A DNA stretch of 64,000 nt from JAAYUJ01 sp963698165. GTDB taxonomy: Bacteria > Desulfobacterota > Syntrophobacteria > Syntrophobacterales > Syntrophobacteraceae. Below the pieces are notes generated by a model. It ran no database searches and was not told where the DNA came from. It was given only the letters and a program-made list of their open reading frames with translations. The position numbers were made by a program, and so were the translations under genes. Numbering within the stretch: the stretch's first letter is position 1; every line of letters begins with the position of its first letter. Below, piece after piece: positions 8,313-16,775 of this stretch. The stretch spans positions 124,001-188,000 of the forward strand of contig CAVOPT010000012.1 of the NCBI GenBank assembly GCA_963698165.1, written 5' to 3'.

Positions 8313-9765
8313 TCACACGGGCTCCCTGCACCAGGCAAAGGCGTCCGGTTTCAGTTCCCGGATTTCGCAGTACCTCTCGAGGACCCAGTTCCATCGCCTG
8401 AGGTTCGACCGGCAGAATTCCCCCATGCGCTCAGAAGAGAAAGCGATTCCCGTGCCTCACGGTGACGAAGCACTTGTGGCACAGGCGCACGGCCCAGCAC
8501 TTTGAGCATGCCTCCCTGAAAAAGCCGTCATATTCCCTGAGGAAATCGGCGATGACCTCCTGGTCGAAACCCTTCCACACCGTCCCGATGGGCATGGCTT
8601 CCCCCACCCGCTCACACATGTGGAGTCCCCCGTCGGTGGACACAAAGCACTTGGGATCTCCCGGGACGCACTGACCATTGCTTGGAGTCACATCACGCAT
8701 GGGAGACATGACACGCTGATGGACGTCCAGGAAATCCGACTTGAAGAGGGCAAAGGCGAAGTTCTCAGGTTCAACGGAGCCCGCGAGGAGTTTTTCCTGG
8801 AAGGCCCCATAGAGCGCTTCCTTTTGACCGGCGACGTTCGCGTCACTCCCCTGATCGGCCAACTCCTCCGGAAGACACGACGGGTAGGGATTGACTCGGG
8901 AGACCGTGATCAGGTGGTCATGGAAAACCCGGGGATGTTCCTCCATGAATTGATGGATTTTCAAGAGCTCCACGGGGGAAGCGGCCACCACGTTGAAGGC
9001 GACCCTGCGGGCAAAATAATCCGGGGCCATAGAGCGGAGACGCTGCAGGCCGCTCCACAGGGACTCGAAGCTTCCTTTTCCGCCGGGGTAGACCCTGAAG
9101 CGGTCGTGGACAGGTTGTGGTCCGTCGACGCTCAGCGTCAAGCGGAAGTCATTGTCGACGAGAAAGCGGCACGTCCCCTCCGTGAGCAGGGTCCCGTTGG
9201 TGGTGAGCCGATACGTCACTCGCTTTCCCGTTTTCCCTCCGGCGTAGCGGACCGCCCTCTCCATGAGGGGAAAGTCGAGGAGGGGTTCCCCTCCGTAGAA
9301 TCCAATGCTGTATTCATCCCGCCCATGTCCAAGATACCAGTCCAGGGCCGCCGTCACGACGGCGTTTCCCATGACCCTTTCGGAATGGACCCGGTTGCCG
9401 TCATAGGCCCCGGAAAAGGAGCAATAGCGGCAGCGGAGGTTGCACCGTTCGGTGGTGTTGAGGATGAGGTGATCGGGGCCCTTCACCATGAGATCCCGCA
9501 CCCTCTCTTCAATGGCCGATGCCGGAAAGCTTGAAATCTTCGGAAATTTCTCCTGGAAATATCCCGCCCCGCGGGCTTCCAGGATTTCCTCCAGGGCCCT
9601 CGGCCCTTCACCCTCCCCGGGTACCCCTCCAACCTCACTGGCGGGAAAGCCGTCCGGGAGAAGGTGGTGCACGGCCGCGTCCACTTCCAGGATTTCGTTG
9701 GTCCAGGTGTCGTACACGTAGTGCCCGCCTGCTGTTTTGATCTTCTTGATGAGAAGCTTGTCCAT
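8313..9765 (-). CDS. Radical SAM/SPASM peptide maturase-like protein, one frameshift near the C-terminus
   Basis: The N-terminal region (MDKLLIKKIKTAGGHYVYD, then WTNEILEVDAAVHHLL) resembles the leader-recognition domain of peptide maturases. The radical SAM cluster is CNLRCRYC, with Cys at residues 108, 112 and 115. The segments GFYGGEPLLDFPLMERAV, TTNGTLLTEGT and TLSVDGPQPVHD complete the barrel. A SPASM region follows, with Cys in NGQCVPGDPKCFVSTDGGLH, MCERVGE and CSKCWAVRLCHKC. The uninterrupted frame stops at 8431. Removing one base in GGGAA near 8450 extends it through ERMGEFCRSNLRRWNWVL to a stop at 8313, and the span of 1453 bases is one over a multiple of three. The start at 9765 has a GAGGGT site. 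It lies downstream of wzt and upstream of a Cys-rich peptide gene, its likely substrate. Confidence 0.82.
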
Positions 9766-9829
9766 CGCACCCACCCTCGCACGTTTTGCTTTCTCCCGCC
9801 GGCATCGCCACCCGGCGGCGGTCAGTTTG

Positions 9830-11050
9830 TCATTCCCCCTGGAGGACCTCCCAGCGTCCATCCAGTTGAACGGGGGTAAAGCCGAAGAATGTGCCCGTCA
9901 CCTGAAACTCTTTGACGGCATGCTGCGCCAGCAGGATTTCTCCTGTCCTTTCTTCCGTGATGGTGACAGAGAGAGCATACCGGCCTGGATTGAAGGGGAT
10001 TTGCGGTATGAGAGTCTTCACCCGGATGACGCCGCCTCTGTTGGGTATGGGAGGAAGGGCAGTGGCCGAGCTGACCTGGGCAACACCGCGGGTCTCCCTG
10101 TCATGGAAGAGAACACTGACCCCGACGCTCTCGATGCGGCGGTCAACGGAGAAGGTTGCGTCCAGGATGAGGGGATCAAGATGCCGGATCTGGGGGATGC
10201 CGTATCCTCCACGCCCATTTCCATTGGGGGAGAGCGAGACCTCATGGATGACGGCCTTGCCTGTGCCGGCCACGCTGGATTCCGTTTCCTGAAACTGGGC
10301 ATAATAGTGCTCGATGCCCTCCCGGACATTGCCGCCCTGGTACACCACATCCCCCCGGTTCAGGACGAGAAGGTCGGTGCAGAGCCTTGCCACCTGAGGC
10401 ATGGCGTGGGATACAAACACCACCGCCGACCGGCTCAGCATTTGCTGCATGGTGCTGTAACACTTGGAACGGAACCCCACGTCGCCGACGGCAAGCACCT
10501 CGTCCAGGAGCAAAATATCGGGCTCCATCTGGGCGGCAATGGCAAAAGCCAGGCGCAAAGCCATGCCGGTACTGTAACTTTTGACCGGGGCATCGATGAA
10601 TTCACCGATTTCTGAAAACGCGACGATGCGGTCGAATCGCTCGTGAATCTCCCGTCGAGACAACCCGAGGATGGCTCCGTTGATGAAAACGTTCTCCCTG
10701 CCCGTCAGGACGCTGCGAAACCCGGTACCCAGCTCTATGAGGGCACAGACCCGCCCCCTTAGAGTGATGGACCCACCATCGGGCTTGAAGAGGCCGTTGA
10801 GAACCTTGAGCAGGGTCGATTTCCCGGCTCCGTTGGGACCAATCAGCCCGAGGCACTGGCCTCGTCTCAGTTCGAAGCCGACCTTCTTCACCGCCCAGAA
10901 CTCGTCCTTGCGAAGCCCCGCCTCCGGTGCCCTTCGCCCCAGGAATTCCGACGTCATGTCCTGAAGACCGTACCAGAGGGAACGCTTCAAATCCCGGCAG
11001 AACTTGACGGACAGGTCCCGCACTTCAACGAGTGGTTCGTTTTCAAACAC
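9830..11050 (-). CDS. wzt: Polysaccharide/O-antigen-type ABC exporter ATPase (Wzt-like)
   Basis: ATPase of 406 residues with an extra C-terminal domain. Walker A is GPNGAGKST, the signature region is SYSTGMALRLAFAIAA, Walker B is ILLLDEVLAVGD and the switch reads VFVSHAM. The ELGTGFRSVLTGRENVFING stretch is diagnostic of the Wzt/TagH group. The region after about residue 250 (PLILDATFSVDRRIESVGVSVLFHD) is a Wzt_C-like beta-sandwich used to recognise the exported glycan. The frame is open much further upstream, but the start is placed at GTG 11050 because AAGGA at 11061-11065 precedes it and the permease gene ends at 11065. No glycosyltransferase genes are nearby, so the cargo is unknown. Confidence 0.88.
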   Translation of the reverse strand: MFENEPLVEVRDLSVKFCRDLKRSLWYGLQDMTSEFLGRRAPEAGLRKDEFWAVKKVGFELRRGQCLGLIGPNGAGKSTLLKVLNGLFKPDGGSITLRGRVCALIELGTGFRSVLTGRENVFINGAILGLSRREIHERFDRIVAFSEIGEFIDAPVKSYSTGMALRLAFAIAAQMEPDILLLDEVLAVGDVGFRSKCYSTMQQMLSRSAVVFVSHAMPQVARLCTDLLVLNRGDVVYQGGNVREGIEHYYAQFQETESSVAGTGKAVIHEVSLSPNGNGRGGYGIPQIRHLDPLILDATFSVDRRIESVGVSVLFHDRETRGVAQVSSATALPPIPNRGGVIRVKTLIPQIPFNPGRYALSVTITEERTGEILLAQHAVKEFQVTGTFFGFTPVQLDGRWEVLQGE

Positions 11051-11064
11051 CGGCAACCATCCTT

Positions 11065-11922
11065 TCAGTCCTGCATGACCTTGACAAGATGCGGCATGGC
11101 CAAACGGAACATTACCCAGCCTGCCAGCAGGAAAAACACGGTCCCCAGAGAAACGAGGAGGAATTGGGAAAGGCAGGTCGGCGCCCCGGTTGTCATGAGC
11201 TCGCGGGTGGTGACGATGAGGGGAGTCACGGGGTTCAGCGCGACGATGGAGTCCACGAGACCCGCCTTGGCCGGTGCATAAACCACGGGAGTCACGAAGA
11301 ACCACAAAGTCGTGAAGATGCCGATCCCCATTTCGATGTCTTTGTAGAGGATGCCCAGGGGAATGAGAAAAAGCCCGAGAACCCATCCGAAGGCCATGAG
11401 GGAGAGTATTCCCAAGGGGGCGGCCACGATGGTGGAGGGGACGGGGATCGCGTAGAAAACGAGGACAGCCGCGAACAACACGAGTCGAATGCCAAAGTAG
11501 AAAAGCACTTCTCCGAATCCAGCCAGCAAGATGGCCTCCCTCGGGAAATTCACGTTGGCGAGCATGGAGGCCGAAGCGTTCACCAGCCTAAGGGGGCTGT
11601 TGATTGCATCTGTGAAGCCCTGCCAGAGAAGAGTCCCCAGGAGAACATAGGCGGGGTAGGGAATCTGAGTTTCACCGGCTCTGATGATGTCCTGGGAATG
11701 GAGGAAAACGAAGGTGATGGTCGTCACCACAGGCGGAAGGAATGCCCACAGGCATCCCAGGACGGTCTGCCTGTACTGGGCCTTGAGATTCCTCACGAGG
11801 AGCGTCGCAGCGAGCTCTTTCGATTTCCCTAGGTCTCTCGCGAGGGAGTTCAAAAGCTGGATCGGTCTCCTCAGCGCGGAGTCGGGTGTGTAGACAATCG
11901 TTCCGGGCTGGTCAAAGCCCAC
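11065..11922 (-). CDS. wzm: ABC-2 type polysaccharide export permease (Wzm-like)
   Basis: Inner membrane permease of 285 residues. The amphipathic start (LRRPIQLLNSLARDLGKSKE) and the conserved LAATLLVRNLKAQYRQTVLG, then CLWAFLPPVVTTITFVFLHS, are characteristic of Wzm/TagG permeases. About six hydrophobic helices follow, with ILYKDIEMGIGIFTTLWFFV and TPVVYAPAK in the middle. The frame is open far upstream, but the GTG at 11922 has AAGGAGG six bases before it and is chosen. The stop lies 14 bases before the ATPase start, so the two genes form an operon. Together they would export a lipid-linked glycan or a related molecule. Confidence 0.88.
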   Translation of the reverse strand: MGFDQPGTIVYTPDSALRRPIQLLNSLARDLGKSKELAATLLVRNLKAQYRQTVLGCLWAFLPPVVTTITFVFLHSQDIIRAGETQIPYPAYVLLGTLLWQGFTDAINSPLRLVNASASMLANVNFPREAILLAGFGEVLFYFGIRLVLFAAVLVFYAIPVPSTIVAAPLGILSLMAFGWVLGLFLIPLGILYKDIEMGIGIFTTLWFFVTPVVYAPAKAGLVDSIVALNPVTPLIVTTRELMTTGAPTCLSQFLLVSLGTVFFLLAGWVMFRLAMPHLVKVMQD

Positions 11923-12204
11923 AGGTAGCCTCCTTGTTTGTTCGAAAGGGGTAGTAATCCTGGTCCTCGCGAGGATGCATCCAAACTCTTCCCTGGGTTT
12001 TCCCTGCGACTGGATCGATTGAAGTCGACAACCCGGTTTGCAACACCAGTGCCATGGGACACCGTTTATCCTATGGCGGCGGTCAGCCGATAAGGTCAGG
12101 GAGATCGCAATCGTCGGACCTGCGCAGACAGCGATCATGATTCTTTTTTTTAGTTTCGTGATGAGGCACCATTGGAAACAGCATCTGTCCCAAAACTCCG
12201 TCCC

Positions 12205-12708
12205 ATGGGATTGTCGCTCGCGGCCGCCCTGATTTCGGGCTTTGCTTTGATGCTCCAGTTTCCCATCGCTTCCAGCGCCGGTGATCTGGATGAAATCAAA
12301 CAACGGGGAGTACTGGTGCACATTGGAGTCCCCTCTGCCAATTTTTTGACAGGAGGAAGCGGCGGACTCGACGTAGAATTGATGCAGCTTTTCGCCCACT
12401 CCCTTGGTGTGCGATACCGGTATGTGTCCTCGACCTGGCAGGATGTAATTTCCGATTTGACTGGAAGCCGCTCCACCATGGAAGGCGCCGACCCGCGCAT
12501 CGTGGAACCGGTTCCCGTCAAGGGAGATGTCATTGCCAACGGCATGCCCGTTCTTCCCGACAGGGAGAAAATGTTCTCTTTCGGCGTTCCGACCTTCCTG
12601 TCACAAATTTGGCTCCCGGCACGCCATGATTCTCCCAGCGCCCGATTACTTCCCCCAGTTCTTCAACGACGTCGAGGCAAAACCGTGACCAATCCCGTGA
12701 GGCTTTAA
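12205..12708 (+). pseudogene. Truncated family-3 solute-binding protein
   Basis: A signal peptide (MGLSLAAALISGFALMLQFP, then IASSAG) is followed by the first lobe of a periplasmic amino-acid-type binding protein: DLDEIKQRGVLVHIGVPSAN, GGLDVELMQLFAHSLGVRY and ISDLTGSRSTMEGADPRIVE. The family normally has about 240-280 residues; here homology ends after VPTFLSQIWLPARHDSP. An unrelated-looking tail follows, while another frame ends in PAPDYFPQFFNDVEAKP. The second lobe is missing, so a deletion with frame change is likely. The stop lies 7 bases before a histidine kinase gene. Whether the remaining lobe still acts as a sensor part is unknown. Confidence 0.65.
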
Positions 12709-12715
12709 TCACCCT

Positions 12716-15310
12716 ATGAGTTCAAACAGGCAGCCGCTCCGCAAACAACACCTGACCGCCGGCATCGTGAGCCTTGCCCTCATGGCATGCATCGGCGTGC
12801 TCCTCGTGGCCAACTATTCCTCTCAGGTGAAAATTCAGACCTATGCTCTGGAGCGTTTGCGACACGCCAGCGAAAAACGCGCCGGAGCCATCAGCTACTT
12901 TTATTCGGAGAGGAAGGACGATCTCAAATGGCTTGCGGAGCAGAGAGCGGTCACCACCTTTTTTGAGAACCGGGCTCTCGGCATGTCGCTGCAGTACGGC
13001 CTCAGAGACGGCCTGCACTCCATTGGCAGGGAGTTTGATCGATTCCTCGAAGAGAAGAAGGTTGGGGGTAAACCGATATACAAGAGGATCATGTTCCTTG
13101 AAAACGACGGCAAAAGCCTGCTCGACCGATCTCTGGGAAATAAGGTCGAAGGCGGTTCCGTCCCCACCCTGCCCCATTCTCCCCAACTGAACGCCGAACC
13201 CGAAGTCACCCTGAAGAGTGATGGCGAAGCATTCGAGGTCGTCGTCTCGATCGCCTGTGCCTTCAAGGATGGCTTTGTGGGGCACATCCTCACATGGATT
13301 GCCTATGAAGCCGCTTACGATTTCCTGCTCATGACGGAGGCAAGCTCGTCGAAGGGCGTCGAAGCAGTCACCGGCGAGTCGGGACAGTTGCTCTACACTG
13401 CGTACGGGTATGCAGCCAGTACCCTGAAGAATTTCCAGCTGAACGTCGGGGACATGATTCCCGGTGAAACCTATCATTACAAAATCCGGGCTGATGTCGA
13501 GTCCCGCACCGATGTGATCGCCCTGCGGGTGCACATCCCGGGAACGCCCTTCTTTCTCGTCTCCGTCACACCTTCTGAAGAAATCCTCAGCCGATTGACT
13601 CCCGCCCAGCTTGTATTCATCATGGCCGTCGTGTGCCTCGTGATTCTCGGTGTCTTGCTCCTCCTCAACAGGATACACACGAGGAAGTTCGTGCTGGAGG
13701 CTCGCCTGGACGAGGGTGCCAAGGCCCGCGTCGCCCTCGAGGAGAAAAACCGGCAGCTTTGGAAAGAGATCAACGAACGCATTCAGGCGGAAGAGGCCTT
13801 GCGCAAGAGCGAGGAGAAATTCCGGGAACTGGTGGACCTCTTACCCGAAATCATCTTCGAAATGGAACTGGACGGCTATTTGACCTATGCAAACCAAAAT
13901 GCCTTCGAAGCTTACCAGTACACACAGGATGACGTTGAAAGGGGTCTGAACTCTTTTGAAACCATCGCTGCCGAGGACCGGCAGAGGGCCATGCAAAACG
14001 TGCAGAGGCTTCTCGGCGGAGATGAACCCGGGCTGGTGGAATACAACGCAGTGCGGAAGGACGGGTCGATCTTTCCCGTGATGATCCGTGCAGGGATCAT
14101 TCATCGGGACGGTAAACCCGTGGGAATCCGCGGCATCATCCTCGACGTCACGCAAACGAAGCAGATGGAATCGCAATTGATTCACGCCCACAAGATGGAG
14201 GCGGTGGGCATCCTTGCCGGGGGCGTGGCTCACGACTTCAACAATCTTCTCCAGGCCGTACAGGGCTACGCGGATCTTCTCATGATGGAGAAAGCCGCCG
14301 GCGACCCGGGGTTCGAGGAACTGATGGAGATCAGCCGCGCCGCTCGCAGGGGCGGAGAACTGACCCGCCAGCTTCTCACCTTCAGCCGAAAAGTGAAGGG
14401 CAGCCCGAAACCGACGGATTTGAACCTGGTCATCGAGCAGATCCGAAGGCTCCTGGAGCGGACCATCCCGAAAATGATCCAGGTGGAACTCCGTCTGGTG
14501 GCAAACCTTGGAACGGTCCACGCCGATCCCACCCAGATCGAGCAAGTACTGCTGAACCTTGCATTGAATGCCAAGGACGCCATGCCCGAGGGTGGAAGGC
14601 TGGTCATCGAGACATTCACCAGGCGCCTGGACAAGGTGGCCTGCAGCCTCGTGGGAGACCTCAAGCCCGGACGGCACGTGGTGATCCGGGTTTCCGACAC
14701 GGGGCAGGGCATGAACCGAGAAACCCGTGAGCACATTTTCGACCCCTTCTTCACCACAAAGGCTGTCGGTGCGGGAACTGGCCTCGGACTGTCCATGGTG
14801 TACGGCATTGTGAAAAGCCATGGCGGGCAGATCGTGTGTGAAAGCGAACCCGGCAAAGGCACGGTTTTCACTATCTACTTACCGGCCATCGAAGATCCCA
14901 GGGAAGAAACGGCCGAGCAGCCAGTAGAAGCGCTTCCCGGCGGGTCCGAGACAGTTCTGCTGGTGGACGACGAGTCCACTATTCTCGACCTCGGAAAGAG
15001 GATCCTCGAGCGTTTCGGATACACGGTTCTCACAGCTGAAACGGGCGAGAAAGCCCTGGACGTCTTCACATCCCACCCCAACCCCATCCACCTCGTCATT
15101 TTGGATCTCATCATGCCGGGAATCGGGGGGCGCCGCACCATGGAAGAACTGCTGAAGATAAGCCCCGCAGCGAGGATCCTCATAGCCAGCGGATACTCTC
15201 CCCATGGCCGATCGGAGGACATGCTGGCTCTTGGGGCGCGGGGATTCCTGAGGAAACCCTTCGACACTCAAAAGATGGCCCAGGCCGTGCGAGCCGCCTT
15301 GATCAATTAA
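12716..15310 (+). CDS. Membrane-bound hybrid sensor histidine kinase with PAS and receiver domains
   Basis: 864-residue sensor. Transmembrane helix 1 is near residues 14-34 (AGIVSLALMACIGVLLVANY). A periplasmic sensing domain covers about 35-295, and helix 2 is near 300-322 (LVFIMAVVCLVILGVLLLLN). A short coiled segment leads to a PAS domain (about 370-485). The HisKA box GGVAHDFNNLLQAVQGYADL has the phosphorylated His at residue 506. The HATPase part contains NLALNAKDAMPEGG, DTGQGMNRE and GAGTGLGLSMVYGIVKSHGG. The C-terminal receiver has DDES, the phospho-acceptor Asp797 in LVILDLIMPG and the Lys in FLRKPFD. No partner response regulator with an output domain is adjacent. The signal is unknown; the kinase starts 7 bases after a broken solute-binding protein gene. 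Confidence 0.92.
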   Translation: MSSNRQPLRKQHLTAGIVSLALMACIGVLLVANYSSQVKIQTYALERLRHASEKRAGAISYFYSERKDDLKWLAEQRAVTTFFENRALGMSLQYGLRDGLHSIGREFDRFLEEKKVGGKPIYKRIMFLENDGKSLLDRSLGNKVEGGSVPTLPHSPQLNAEPEVTLKSDGEAFEVVVSIACAFKDGFVGHILTWIAYEAAYDFLLMTEASSSKGVEAVTGESGQLLYTAYGYAASTLKNFQLNVGDMIPGETYHYKIRADVESRTDVIALRVHIPGTPFFLVSVTPSEEILSRLTPAQLVFIMAVVCLVILGVLLLLNRIHTRKFVLEARLDEGAKARVALEEKNRQLWKEINERIQAEEALRKSEEKFRELVDLLPEIIFEMELDGYLTYANQNAFEAYQYTQDDVERGLNSFETIAAEDRQRAMQNVQRLLGGDEPGLVEYNAVRKDGSIFPVMIRAGIIHRDGKPVGIRGIILDVTQTKQMESQLIHAHKMEAVGILAGGVAHDFNNLLQAVQGYADLLMMEKAAGDPGFEELMEISRAARRGGELTRQLLTFSRKVKGSPKPTDLNLVIEQIRRLLERTIPKMIQVELRLVANLGTVHADPTQIEQVLLNLALNAKDAMPEGGRLVIETFTRRLDKVACSLVGDLKPGRHVVIRVSDTGQGMNRETREHIFDPFFTTKAVGAGTGLGLSMVYGIVKSHGGQIVCESEPGKGTVFTIYLPAIEDPREETAEQPVEALPGGSETVLLVDDESTILDLGKRILERFGYTVLTAETGEKALDVFTSHPNPIHLVILDLIMPGIGGRRTMEELLKISPAARILIASGYSPHGRSEDMLALGARGFLRKPFDTQKMAQAVRAALIN

Positions 15311-15568
15311 CACCCCGTCGAGAAGCACAAAGGGCCCAAACAGGGCATGCACGTGGACCAAAAGCACGCCGGGGTTGTTAGGCCGAGTTTTATGAAGCTT
15401 TTTGGTGGCGTGGTTTGGGTCGCTTATCCCCGCAGTTGGGCTGGAAAAGGCGCCGAATGAACGTGAAATTCGAACCCGCAGCTGACTACCAGGGGACAAT
15501 AACAATGGAACACAGGCGCATCACGGCAATGAACCATTTCGCCGGCAAAGAAAAGAAGGAAATGGACT

Positions 15569-16516
15569 ATGCATTTTGTCATTATCGGCACTGGCGGTAT
15601 TGGCGGATATTATGGTGCGCGATTGCAAGCTCACGGCCAGCAAGTTACCTTTATCGCCAGAGGAGCTCACCTGCAAGCACTTCAAACTCGGGGATTGCGC
15701 GTTGACCATCCCGAATGGCACTTTAGCTCTACGGTAAAAGCTTACTCGCTGGAGCAGTTTCTCCAAAATTCCTCACCGGCCAAAGCAGACTTGATTATTC
15801 TGTGTGTGAAAGCCATGGACACCGAGGCGATCGCCCGGCAACTTGCGGACTGGCTGGGAGAGTTGCCCACGCCGGTGCTGTCCTTACAGAACGGAGTGGA
15901 CAACGAAGCCGTGCTGAGCAGACACTTGGGCGCGGAACGCGTTCTGGGCGGACTGGCAGTGCGGATCGCCTCGCACCTGATCGCACCTGGCGCCATCAAA
16001 GCCGTTGGGCCGGCGCAGGTGGTTCTGGGCCAGTGGCCTGTGGCTGCGGCAACCTCTGACTCGACAGAACTGCTCAGACGGCTGGATGGTGTTTTCAATC
16101 AAGCCGGCATCCCTACCCGAGTTACCGACAACATACAGCTTGAACTGTGGCGCAAGCTGGTCATCAATAACGGCGTCAACCCATTATCAGCCCTCACTCG
16201 CCTGGAAACACGAGCGCTCACAAGTGACCCGGGCCTGTCCCCAATTGTCTTCGGCCTGATGGCTGAAGCCACTGCCGCTGCAGCCGCCGACGGGGTGCCA
16301 CTGACCGAAAACGATTGCCGGGAAATGTTTGAGTTGATTCGCAGCTTCGACTCAATAAAAACGTCGATGCTAATGGATTTTGAGCACCACCGCCCACTGG
16401 AGCTGGAAGAAATCTGTGGTGCGGTGCTATCCAGGTCGCGGCAGCTGCAGCGCGAAGCTCCGTACACTTTTACCGTCTACCAACTGCTGCGGTTAGCCAC
16501 CTGCCGCCGGTCTTGA
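15569..16516 (+). CDS. Ketopantoate reductase family protein (ApbA/PanE-like)
   Basis: NADPH-dependent oxidoreductase of 315 residues. The dinucleotide-binding motif IIGTGGIGGYYGARLQ begins at residue 5. The central part shows DLIILCVKAMDTEAIARQL, LSLQNGVDNE and the conserved ELWRKLVINNGVNPLSALTR that carries the catalytic Lys in this family. The C-terminal domain has EHHRPLELEEICGAV. In pantothenate synthesis such enzymes reduce 2-dehydropantoate, but many paralogues have other 2-keto substrates, and no pan genes are nearby. Codon use is visibly less GC-biased than the flanking genes, and IS and relic genes follow, which suggests acquisition by transfer. AAGGA sits about 8 bases before the ATG. 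Confidence 0.88.
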   Translation: MHFVIIGTGGIGGYYGARLQAHGQQVTFIARGAHLQALQTRGLRVDHPEWHFSSTVKAYSLEQFLQNSSPAKADLIILCVKAMDTEAIARQLADWLGELPTPVLSLQNGVDNEAVLSRHLGAERVLGGLAVRIASHLIAPGAIKAVGPAQVVLGQWPVAAATSDSTELLRRLDGVFNQAGIPTRVTDNIQLELWRKLVINNGVNPLSALTRLETRALTSDPGLSPIVFGLMAEATAAAAADGVPLTENDCREMFELIRSFDSIKTSMLMDFEHHRPLELEEICGAVLSRSRQLQREAPYTFTVYQLLRLATCRRS

Positions 16517-16578
16517 ATGGTTTTGCTTCCATCGCTCTAGCCAAGCCAGCTCAGATTGGGGAACACGGTGCATCAATC

Positions 16579-16761
16579 CATCATGGCTGGCTTGCTTTAC
16601 TGCTTGATGTCCTCAATCTCGCGGTCACGCTGCAGGACTTGAGGATCCCGCCTGCTAATCGTCTCGAGGCACTCGGCGGTCATCATTCCGGTCAACACAG
16701 CACCCGCATCAACGATCTGTGGCGCATCTGCTTGAAGGCAACCGTCGGCTCCCCTCACTGA
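16579..16761 (+). pseudogene. higB: HigB-like toxin remnant (RelE/ParE superfamily)
   Basis: The frame ending at 16761 contains LQDLRIPPANRLEALGG and GQHSTRINDLWRIC, the hallmark core of HigB-type mRNA interferase toxins. The expected N-terminus (about 30 residues) is not recognisable. The tail continues only in another frame (LEGNRRLPSLKVGF). No higA antitoxin follows; the IS66-type element begins 15 bases after the stop. This looks like a decayed toxin gene close to an insertion point. Confidence 0.65.
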
Positions 16762-16767
16762 AAGTCG

Positions 16768-16775
16768 GGTTCGTC
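16768..16775. repeat. Left target-site duplication of the IS66-type element
   Basis: GGTTCGTC here is repeated exactly at 18309-18316 on the other side of the element. Eight bases is the duplication length known for IS66-family insertions. Confidence 0.85.

Noticed and set aside
11051..11386. N-terminal extension of the Wzt-like frame
   Set aside because: It overlaps the permease gene in another frame, has no homology, and the GTG at 11050 has its own ribosome site.
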